In this document: positions 1 to 5,260 of the stretch, piece by piece
Layout of the letters: every line of letters starts with the position of its first letter
Numbering within the stretch: the first letter of the stretch is position 1
Assembly (NCBI GenBank): GCA_024641255.1
Contig: JAHEDL010000138.1
Coordinates: 1-5,724 of the forward strand
DNA length: 5,724 nt
Reading direction: 5' to 3'
Source of the DNA: Pseudorhodobacter sp.
Lineage (GTDB): Bacteria; Pseudomonadota; Alphaproteobacteria; Rhodobacterales; Rhodobacteraceae
The notes under the pieces: model-generated
Told to the model about the DNA's origin: nothing
Database searches by the model: none
Seen by the model: only the letters and a program-made list of their open reading frames with translations
Program-made: the position numbers and the translations under genes

Positions 1-66
1 CCCGCCAACCTAGGGCTTTGCCCAACCGCGACAAGCGCCAACGGCGCGGAGGCTGCGAGCGACGAC

Positions 67-130
67 CCTCCGGGGGGGAGTATTTCAAAAAGAGCAAATC
101 CACAGACAATTGCTCTTTTCTGAAATACTC
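67..130. repeat. Dispersed intergenic repeat copy forming a 20-bp hairpin
   Basis: The left arm at 78-97 pairs with 110-130 over 20 base pairs, interrupted only by one bulged C at 120; the loop is the 12 bases at 98-109. Bases 67-97 (CCTCC, a G run, AGTATTTC, an A run, AGAGCAA) recur almost exactly at 3737-3765, differing by one G and one A in the homopolymer runs. The element is thus a copy of a repeat used elsewhere in this window between convergent genes. From memory, CCTCCGG...GTATTT sequences are common at gene ends in Rhodobacterales. It probably acts as a transcription terminator or mRNA 3'-end stabiliser for a gene left of the window. The right arm is T-rich (TTGCTCTTTTCTG), but there is no classic long U tract after the stem. 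Confidence 0.65.
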
Positions 131-248
131 AAATCGCCTGAGCCCGCGCCGGCGCAGCCGGACGGCGAGGCAAAAGCCGTGCCGCGCAGCGGCGCTATTT
201 GAAAACCGCCGGCACCATGTCGCGGATGGGATAGTGCGGGCGCGGTCA

Positions 249-264
249 CAAAGTCTAGGCTTTG
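249..264. promoter_or_regulatory. 16-bp near-palindrome, candidate operator
   Basis: CAAAGTCTAGGCTTTG reads as CAAAG-Y-CTAG-R-CTTTG: every symmetric position pairs except one pair (254/259). It ends 18 bases before the ATG of the enolase-superfamily gene and 7 bases before its ribosome binding site, so a bound repressor would sit over the 5' leader of the operon. The symmetry is seen directly; the operator role and the kind of regulator are inference. No regulator gene is visible in the window. Confidence 0.35.
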
Positions 265-271
265 ACAACCC

Positions 272-277
272 GGAGAG
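272..277 (+). promoter_or_regulatory. Ribosome binding site of the enolase-superfamily gene
   Basis: GGAGAG lies 5 bases before the ATG at 283. It fixes this ATG as the start in preference to the in-frame TTG at 262, which is upstream of the GGAGAG and would add seven residues unlike the start of the enolase N-terminal domain. Confidence 0.7.
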
Positions 278-282
278 CTGGC

Positions 283-1386
283 ATGAAAATCGTCAAACTT
301 GAAACCTTTAGCACCGAATTTGTCGGGTTTGTCCGCGCCACGACCGACAGCGGCGCGCAAGGCTGGGGGCAGGTTTCGACCTATAACGCCGACATCACCT
401 GTGAGGTTTTTCACCGCCAGATCGCCCGCCACGCGCTTGGCCGCGATGCCTTGGATTTTGCCGATACGCTGCAGCTGATTGGCGAGCGTGAACATAAATA
501 CCCCGGCAGCTATCTGCGCCGGGCGATGACCGGGCTTGATACCGCGTTGTGGGATCTGCGCGGCAAGCTGGAAGGCAAGCCGGTGGTGGCGTTGTTGGGC
601 GGTGCGCCGGGCAAGCTGCGCGCCTATGCCAGTTCGATGAAGCGCGACATCACCCCCGAAGCAGAGGCCGAACGCTTTTTGCGGCTACGCGACGAAAAGG
701 GTTTTACCGCCTTCAAATGGCGGGTGGGCGCCGAATGTGGCCGCGACCAAGACGAATGGCCGGGGCGAACCGAGGCGGTGATCCCGGTGGTGGCCAAGGC
801 GTTGGGCGATGGAATCGACAAGTTGGTTGATGGCAATTCCTGCTATTCGCCCGCCCGCGCGATTGCGGTGGGCCGCCTGCTGGAAGACAATGGCATTGGC
901 CATTTCGAAGAACCTTGCCCGTATTGGCACCCCGAGCAAACCGCCGAAGTCCGCGCCGCCCTGTCGATTGACGTGGCCGGAGGCGAACAAGATTGCGAAT
1001 ATTCCAGCTGGCAGTTGATGTTCGACCGCAAGGCGGTTGATATCGCGCAACCCGACGTGATGTATCTGGGTGGCATTCACCGCACCCTAGAGGTGTGCCG
1101 GATGGCCGAACGCGCCGGGCTGCCGGTAACGCCGCATGCCGCCAACCTGTCCTTGGTGACGATGTGCACGATGCATCTGCTGAAAGCGCTGCCGAATGCC
1201 GGAAAATATCTGGAGTTTTCCATTGAAGGCCCAGATTACTACCCTTGGCAGGACGGGCTGTTTCTGGATGACCCCTACCGCATCGACAACGGCCATGTGA
1301 CAGTGCCGGACGCGCCCGGCTGGGGCGTCACCATCAACCCCGCCTGGCTGGACCAAGCCACTTACAAGGTATCTGCGCTGGAATGA
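283..1386 (+). CDS. Enolase-superfamily enzyme, mandelate racemase/muconate lactonizing type
   Basis: This 367-residue protein has the normal length of the MR/MLE group. The N-terminal capping domain comes first (about 1-115), then the catalytic barrel. The three metal ligands are recognisable: D183 (LVDGNS), E209 (HFEEP) and E235 (GGEQD). The mandelate-racemase-like Asp-His dyad is D258 (QPD) and H285 (TPHAANLS), 27 residues apart as in mandelate racemase; E311 (LEFS) fits the position of its acid Glu. The usual KxK motif at the end of the second barrel strand reads K145-W-R147, so the second lysine, normally a general base, is arginine. Enolases abstract a proton alpha to a carboxylate on Mg2+; the His-Asp dyad favours dehydration of a hydroxy acid or epimerisation, but the substrate cannot be read from sequence. 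It is the first gene of the operon and its TGA overlaps the ATG of the kinase gene. It has no signal peptide and is probably cytosolic. Superfamily is certain; specificity is unknown. Confidence 0.93.
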   Translation: MKIVKLETFSTEFVGFVRATTDSGAQGWGQVSTYNADITCEVFHRQIARHALGRDALDFADTLQLIGEREHKYPGSYLRRAMTGLDTALWDLRGKLEGKPVVALLGGAPGKLRAYASSMKRDITPEAEAERFLRLRDEKGFTAFKWRVGAECGRDQDEWPGRTEAVIPVVAKALGDGIDKLVDGNSCYSPARAIAVGRLLEDNGIGHFEEPCPYWHPEQTAEVRAALSIDVAGGEQDCEYSSWQLMFDRKAVDIAQPDVMYLGGIHRTLEVCRMAERAGLPVTPHAANLSLVTMCTMHLLKALPNAGKYLEFSIEGPDYYPWQDGLFLDDPYRIDNGHVTVPDAPGWGVTINPAWLDQATYKVSALE

Positions 1387-2387
1387 CCGCCCTTGGACCT
1401 TTGCTTACCGCCGCACCGCCGCCGTTGTCAGACGCCGCGGCAGCAGAGCTTGCCTTGCGGCACTTTGGCATCAGCGGCAGACTGAAGCGGCTGACATCAG
1501 AGCGTGATGTCAACCTGCATCTTATCACCCCGACGCAGGGCTATGTGTTGAAACTGGCCAACCCTGCCGAAGCGGCAGAGGTGACCGATTTTCAGACCAA
1601 GGCGTTGCTGCACCTGGAAGGCCGTGATCTGCCGGTGCCGCGCGTCATGCGCACGCTGGACGGTGCCACCGAAGTGGCGACCCCTGATGGGGTGTTGCGC
1701 CTGCTGACCTATCTGGAAGGGGTGCCGCAGCACCTGACGCCGCGCAGCCCGGCGCAAGCGCGGTCGATGGCGCGCATGGCAGCTCGGCTCACCAAGGGCC
1801 TTGCCGGATTTAGCCATCCGGCGGCAAACCATGTGCTGCAATGGGATATCAAACAGGCCTCGTCCCTGCGGCCGCTGTTGCCTGCGATTGCCGACCCGGC
1901 GCTGCGGGCGCTGGCCGAGCAGGTGTTGGACCAGTTTGACGCCACGATCGCACCGCGCTTGGGCGATCTGCGCTGGCAGGTGGTGCACAGTGATCTGAAC
2001 CCGCACAACGTGCTGACCGCACCGGGGCAGCCGGATGAGATTTCGGGCGTGCTGGATTTCGGCGACATGGTGTTTACCCCACTGATTTGCGATGCGGCGA
2101 TTGCAGCATCATATCAGATCGACCCGGCAAGGCCCTTGGACAGCTTGGTTAACTTTGCGCGGGCCTATCACGGCGAACTGCCGCTGACCGCGACCGAGGC
2201 GCAGGTGTTTCCGGGGCTGGTGGCGGCGCGGATGCTGACCACGCTTGCGATCACCTCGACCCGCGCGGCACGCTACCCGGACAATGCCGCCTATATCTTG
2301 CGCAACTTTCCAGCCTCCCGCGATGGGCTGGTGGCGCTTTCGTCTTTGACCCCGACCGAACTGGCCACTGCCATGGAGCATTTATGA
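1383..2387 (+). CDS. APH-family small-molecule kinase, hydroxylysine-kinase-like
   Basis: This 334-residue protein has the aminoglycoside-phosphotransferase (protein-kinase-like) fold. The N-lobe has the ATP lysine K57 in YVLKLANP. The C-lobe has the catalytic loop H202-S-D204-L-N-P-H-N209 and the metal-binding D225-F-G-D. The segment YVLKLANPAE followed by FQTKALLHL and LPVPRV, and the later LQWD...LRPLLP stretch, resemble what I recall of hydroxylysine kinases and of the kinase domain in bacterial kinase/aminotransferase fusions, more than of antibiotic kinases. The likely role is O-phosphorylation of a hydroxylated amine or amino acid, producing the substrate for the PLP enzyme encoded next. 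Its ATG overlaps the previous stop (ATGA, 1383-1386). The only Shine-Dalgarno-like sequence is AAGG at 1366-1369, rather distant, so translation is probably coupled. It overlaps the next gene in the same way. Family is sure; the substrate is inferred from context. An alternative is a homoserine- or choline-kinase-like activity. Confidence 0.85.
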   Translation: MTALGPLLTAAPPPLSDAAAAELALRHFGISGRLKRLTSERDVNLHLITPTQGYVLKLANPAEAAEVTDFQTKALLHLEGRDLPVPRVMRTLDGATEVATPDGVLRLLTYLEGVPQHLTPRSPAQARSMARMAARLTKGLAGFSHPAANHVLQWDIKQASSLRPLLPAIADPALRALAEQVLDQFDATIAPRLGDLRWQVVHSDLNPHNVLTAPGQPDEISGVLDFGDMVFTPLICDAAIAASYQIDPARPLDSLVNFARAYHGELPLTATEAQVFPGLVAARMLTTLAITSTRAARYPDNAAYILRNFPASRDGLVALSSLTPTELATAMEHL

Positions 2388-3703
2388 AAAACGACGGAAC
2401 CATGGTGAACGCCTTTGTCCCCGGCAAAGGCAACCTTTCGGCCGAAGATCAGGCGCTGGTGGCGCGGCGCGCCAAGGCGATGGGGCCGGCGTATCGGCTG
2501 TTTTATGAAACCCCGGTGCATCTGGTGCGCGGCGACGGCGTTTGGCTATATGACAAAGACGGCAACGCCTATCTTGACACTTATAACAACGTCGCCTCGG
2601 TTGGGCATTGCCACCCGCATGTGGTGGCGGCGACCGCGCAGCAGGCCGCAACCTTTGCCAGCCACACCCGCTATTTGCACGACACGGTGCTGGATTATGC
2701 CGAACGGTTGCTTGCGTATTTTCCGCCCGAACTCAGCCATGTGATGTTCACCTGCACCGGGTCAGAGGCCAATGATCTGGCGTTTCGCATCGCCCGCGCC
2801 CATACCGGCGGCACCGGCTTCATCGTGACCGAAAACGCCTATCATGGCGTGACCTATGCCATCGCAGGCATGTCGCCCAGCCTTGGCGAAGGCGTGCCAC
2901 TGGGCGAGCATGTGCGCACCGTGGCCGCACCGGACCCGGCCTTGATGACCGGCGATCTGGGCGCAGCCTTTGCCGCCGAGGTGCAAGCGGCGATTGACGA
3001 CCTGTTGCGCCACGGCATCAAGCCGGCGGCGCTGATTGTCGACACCATCTTTTCGTCGGACGGGGTATTTGAAGGCCCTAAAGGCTTCTTGCAACCCGCC
3101 GTGGACGCGATCCGCGCAGCGGGCGGGCTGTTCATCGCAGACGAAGTGCAGCCCGGATTTGGCCGCACCGGCGATGCGATGTGGGGCTTTCAACGCCACG
3201 CTCTGCTGCCCGACATGGTGTCACTGGGCAAACCGATGGGCAACGGCTATCCGGTGGCAGGACTGGTGCTGCGCCCCGAGGTGATTGCAGCCTTTGGCGC
3301 AAAGGCGCGGTATTTCAATACGTTCGGCGGCAATGCCGTGGCCGCGGCCACCGCGATGGCGGTGCTTGATGTGCTGGAAAACGAAGGCCTGCAAGAAAAC
3401 GCCCGCGTGGTTGGTGGGGCTTTTGCCGCCGGTTTGCGCGATCTGGCATCGCGGCACCAAAGCCTTGGCCCGCTGCGCGCGGCGGGGCTGTTTTTGGGGC
3501 AGGATATTGTGACCAACGGCGCCGCCGACGCGCACCTGACCGCGCGGCTTGTGAATGAGATGCGTGAGGCGCGGGTGCTGATTTCGGCCACAGGACCGCG
3601 CGCCAATGTGCTGAAGATCCGCCCGCCGCTGGTGTTCAGCATGGCCAATGTCGACCATTTCCTGACCGTGTTCGACAAGGTTCTGACGAGGAATGGCGCC
3701 TGA
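2384..3703 (+). CDS. Class-III aminotransferase-fold PLP enzyme, probable amino-alcohol-phosphate phospho-lyase
   Basis: This 439-residue protein spans a full fold-type I, class III aminotransferase. The PLP phosphate site is G126-S-E-A-N130, the ring-stacking tyrosine is Y153 in NAYHG, the pyridine-binding aspartate is D253 in IADEVQPGFGRTG, and the Schiff-base lysine is K283 in SLGKPMGNGYPVAG. The GKPMGNG(Y/H)PVA wording is what I recall from ethanolamine-phosphate and 5-phosphohydroxylysine phospho-lyases (AGXT2L1/AGXT2L2); many true class III transaminases have a different sequence after the lysine. Those enzymes release ammonia and phosphate from an O-phosphorylated amino alcohol and leave an aldehyde. 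A kinase gene directly upstream, joined by an ATGA overlap (2384-2387), supports this reading. The start at 2384 has GGAG at 2375-2378, five bases away; a second in-frame ATG at 2402 has no better site. It is the last gene of the operon, followed by an inverted repeat. Fold is certain; lyase rather than transaminase activity is inferred. Confidence 0.9.
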   Translation: MKNDGTMVNAFVPGKGNLSAEDQALVARRAKAMGPAYRLFYETPVHLVRGDGVWLYDKDGNAYLDTYNNVASVGHCHPHVVAATAQQAATFASHTRYLHDTVLDYAERLLAYFPPELSHVMFTCTGSEANDLAFRIARAHTGGTGFIVTENAYHGVTYAIAGMSPSLGEGVPLGEHVRTVAAPDPALMTGDLGAAFAAEVQAAIDDLLRHGIKPAALIVDTIFSSDGVFEGPKGFLQPAVDAIRAAGGLFIADEVQPGFGRTGDAMWGFQRHALLPDMVSLGKPMGNGYPVAGLVLRPEVIAAFGAKARYFNTFGGNAVAAATAMAVLDVLENEGLQENARVVGGAFAAGLRDLASRHQSLGPLRAAGLFLGQDIVTNGAADAHLTARLVNEMREARVLISATGPRANVLKIRPPLVFSMANVDHFLTVFDKVLTRNGA

Positions 3704-3736
3704 AACGTGAAGGCCGCGCGGGTGCCGATGTTGGCC

Positions 3737-3807
3737 CCTCCGGGGGGAGTATTTCAAAAGAGCAATGCCAAGACCCTTCATCTTGGCCTAAATATCCCCG
3801 CCGGAGG
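3737..3807. terminator. Nested inverted repeat between convergent genes, probable bidirectional terminator
   Basis: The outer arms 3737-3754 and 3790-3807 are complementary at 15 of 18 positions (CCTCCGG...GTATTT against AAATATC...CCGGAGG). Inside lies a perfect 7-bp stem, GCCAAGA (3767-3773) with TCTTGGC (3781-3787), around a 7-base loop. It sits 33 bases after the stop of the + strand operon and covers the stop codon of the - strand gene. Read on the - strand, the inner stem is followed by a T-rich run (ATTGCTCTTTT), as expected of a Rho-independent terminator; on the + strand the tail is weaker. The left half duplicates the repeat at 67-97. Confidence 0.72.
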
Positions 3808-4678
3808 CTGCCGAGATTTCAACCCAAAGCGGGTGATGATCCGAGGCTGTTTCGGTATTATCGACCCAAGCGCGGCGCAGCCGCGGGGTCAGATCATTGG
3901 TGACAAAGCAATGATCCAACTGCCGCAAGCGGCGCTGACCGGCGATGATTTTCTCGTGGGTGTGAAGGTTTTGGCCCAAATGCGCCACCGCATCGCTGAA
4001 GCCTTGGGCATAGCGCGCGCCGGGGTGGTAGGGGGTGGTGCCGGTGATGCGCGCGTGTTCGGCGCTGCCGGGTTCTGAATTGAAATCGCCCATCCAGATT
4101 GCGGATTGCGGACAGGGGGGCTCTGGCTGGTTTTCGGTCCAGTTGCGGGCGGGTTCATCGTCGACCCCGCTCCATGGTGGGCCTTGCAGGGCGGTGCGGG
4201 CGTGCAGGGCAAGCAGGTGGTCAATCTGTTCCAAGCGTTCTTCGACGCCGACATGCGCAAGGTGGATCGAGAACACCCGCAGCGGCCCCAAGGGGGTGAC
4301 GATCAACGCCTCGAGTGCCGGATTTTGGGTGTTCAGCGGGGCCAACATCCGACGCATCGGCAGCAGGTGCAGGCGGGTCCAAAGGATTGGCCAGCGCGAC
4401 AGGATCATGGTGCCGAACTGACGGCGGCGGTTGATCACGCGGCCACCGTCATGGATCGAGGCATCCATGTCGAACGCCGGGCCGTAGGCGGTGTAATAGT
4501 GCGGCAGCAGCGCTTCCAGCAATGCCGGCTGGTCATCATGGCCACTGCGCGACCAATGACGTTCGACCTCTTGCAGGGCGATGATGTCGGCACCGTCGAT
4601 CACGCGCGCGGCGCGGGTCATATCGTAGACACCATCGCTGCCAAAGCCGTATTGGATGTTGTAACTAAGCAGTTTCAT
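3788..4678 (-). CDS. Endonuclease/exonuclease/phosphatase-family hydrolase
   Basis: This 296-residue protein of the DNase I-like (EEP) fold carries all family signatures in order: N7 in LLSYNIQYG, E37 in IIALQEVERHW, H139 in VFSIHLAHV, D198 and N200 in WMGDFNSEPGS, D255 in QLDHCFV, and S279-D280-H281 in the final SDHHPLW. These residues bind Mg2+ and cut a phosphodiester or phosphomonoester, so the protein should be catalytically competent. Members cleave DNA, inositol phosphates, sphingomyelin and other substrates, and the motifs do not separate these. There is no signal peptide, which argues for a cytosolic enzyme. The start is the ATG at 4676-4678, where homology begins; the frame stays open to 5014, but that part is antisense to the acetyltransferase and looks non-coding. 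A GGAG lies rather far (13 bases) upstream, so initiation may be modest. The last residues (SGGDI) are encoded by the terminator repeat. It is convergent with the operon and divergent from the acetyltransferase. Confidence 0.9.
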   Translation of the reverse strand: MKLLSYNIQYGFGSDGVYDMTRAARVIDGADIIALQEVERHWSRSGHDDQPALLEALLPHYYTAYGPAFDMDASIHDGGRVINRRRQFGTMILSRWPILWTRLHLLPMRRMLAPLNTQNPALEALIVTPLGPLRVFSIHLAHVGVEERLEQIDHLLALHARTALQGPPWSGVDDEPARNWTENQPEPPCPQSAIWMGDFNSEPGSAEHARITGTTPYHPGARYAQGFSDAVAHLGQNLHTHEKIIAGQRRLRQLDHCFVTNDLTPRLRRAWVDNTETASDHHPLWVEISAASGGDI

Positions 4679-4819
4679 AGGGTTACGAAGGCTCCGCCCA
4701 GCATTTTTGGCAGTGTTGACCGCGCCGCGCCACAAGGCAAGCGGGAACTGCGGACGGGATTTGAGCAGTTGAAACTTGCCGCTCCGCCGCGTTACCTTTG
4801 CCAAAAGGGAGACAGCAGC
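4679..4819. promoter_or_regulatory. Divergent intergenic spacer with promoters for both flanking genes
   Basis: These 141 bases separate the two divergent start codons and must hold a promoter for each. Toward the acetyltransferase, TTGAAA (4769-4774) and TTACCT (4792-4797) are 17 bases apart: the -35-like box is good (5 of 6), the -10-like box poor (2 of 6). No convincing pair is visible toward the - strand gene. No operator-like palindrome stood out. Confidence 0.35.
4807..4811 (+). promoter_or_regulatory. Ribosome binding site of the GNAT gene
   Basis: GGGAG lies 8 bases before the ATG at 4820 and decides the start. The same frame is open back to 4106, but that stretch is antisense to the EEP hydrolase gene and has no GNAT homology. 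Confidence 0.75.
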
Positions 4820-5260
4820 ATGGTCAAAATTCGGGGTTTGCGGGCGGCGGATCGAGCCGCTTGGGAGCGGCTTTATGCCGGTTATGCGGCGTTTTACAAA
4901 GTAACCCAGACGCCCGAGATGCGCGAAACCGTGTGGGGTTGGCTGCACGATCCGGCGCATGGCAGCGAGGCGCTGGTGGCCGAGAGTGATGGCGCAGTGG
5001 TGGGGTTGGCACATTTTCGCCCCTTCGCGCGGCCACTTTCGGCCAGCGTGGGCGGCTTTCTTGACGATCTGTTCGTGGACCCTGATCTACGTGGGTCAGG
5101 TGCCGCCGAAGCGCTGTTGAAGGCGCTGGAGGCCGAAGGCCGCAGCCGGGGCTGGACGGTTATTCGCTGGATCACCGCCGAGGATAATTATCGGGCGCGC
5201 GGGCTTTATGATCGGGTGGCAGACAAAACCAAATGGGTCACCTATGACATCAAGCTTTAA
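4820..5260 (+). CDS. GNAT-family N-acetyltransferase
   Basis: This 146-residue protein is a single GNAT domain of typical length. It begins with the beta-1/alpha-1 segment (KIRGLRAADRAAWERLYAGY). The acetyl-CoA site follows: beta-4 DDLFVDPDLRG, then the pyrophosphate loop R91-G-S-G-A-A matching (Q/R)xxGx(G/A). The C-terminal part has the common N-x6-Y pattern, N123 to Y130 (EDNYRARGLYDRVA), ending KWVTYDIKL. Such proteins transfer an acetyl group from acetyl-CoA to an amine. The C-terminal ARxLYDxVA...T.WV.Y pattern resembles the Hpa2/polyamine-acetyltransferase-like group, but the acceptor is not predictable. It is first in a new + strand unit: a GGGAG site and a possible promoter precede it, and the hydrolase gene begins inside its last codons, so the two are probably cotranscribed. 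It is cytosolic. Confidence 0.88.
   Translation: MVKIRGLRAADRAAWERLYAGYAAFYKVTQTPEMRETVWGWLHDPAHGSEALVAESDGAVVGLAHFRPFARPLSASVGGFLDDLFVDPDLRGSGAAEALLKALEAEGRSRGWTVIRWITAEDNYRARGLYDRVADKTKWVTYDIKL

Larger units (their letters stand above)
1..282. other. Non-coding leader region upstream of the operon
   Basis: I see no convincing gene here. Two small GC-rich hairpins lie at 13-23 (GGGC, TTT loop, GCCC) and 35-47 (GCGCC, AAC loop, GGCGC). They are followed by a dispersed-repeat hairpin (67-130), a GC-rich stretch with short imperfect inverted repeats (about 140-215) and a palindrome (249-264). The + reading frame that is open from base 1 to a TGA at 121-123 ends inside the repeat hairpin. It could be the tail of an upstream gene, but nothing in its translation is recognisable; another + frame stops at 11-13. 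The left part is therefore probably the 3' flank of an upstream gene and the right part the leader of the operon. I could not find a sigma-70 promoter with good -35 and -10 boxes at proper spacing. Confidence 0.5.

Noticed and set aside
210..250. Short - strand peptide-like reading (HYPIRDMVPAVFK then stop) suggesting a gene remnant
   Set aside because: The frame is closed by a TGA a few codons upstream, so only about 16 codons are open; too little to support a pseudogene.
262..282. TTG start seven codons upstream of the enolase-superfamily gene, and TTGACA at 262-267 as a -35 box
   Set aside because: The TTG lies upstream of the ribosome binding site and overlaps the palindrome. A -35 box there would put transcription initiation inside the coding region.
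18..302. 94-codon + strand open frame over the leader region
   Set aside because: It runs through the repeat hairpin and into the start of the enolase gene in another frame, has a low-complexity Arg-rich translation, and lacks a ribosome binding site.
1383..2387. Reading the APH-fold kinase as an antibiotic-resistance enzyme
   Set aside because: Its N-lobe sequence and operon partners fit metabolic hydroxylysine-kinase-like proteins; nothing points to aminoglycoside resistance or mobile DNA.
4106..4819. Long + strand extension of the acetyltransferase frame
   Set aside because: It is antisense to the well-supported EEP hydrolase gene and has no GNAT features; a good GGGAG site precedes the ATG at 4820.
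4679..5014. N-terminal extension of the - strand EEP hydrolase frame by 112 residues
   Set aside because: The extension crosses the divergent spacer and lies antisense to the acetyltransferase start. It has no recognisable domain, while family homology begins exactly at the ATG at 4678.
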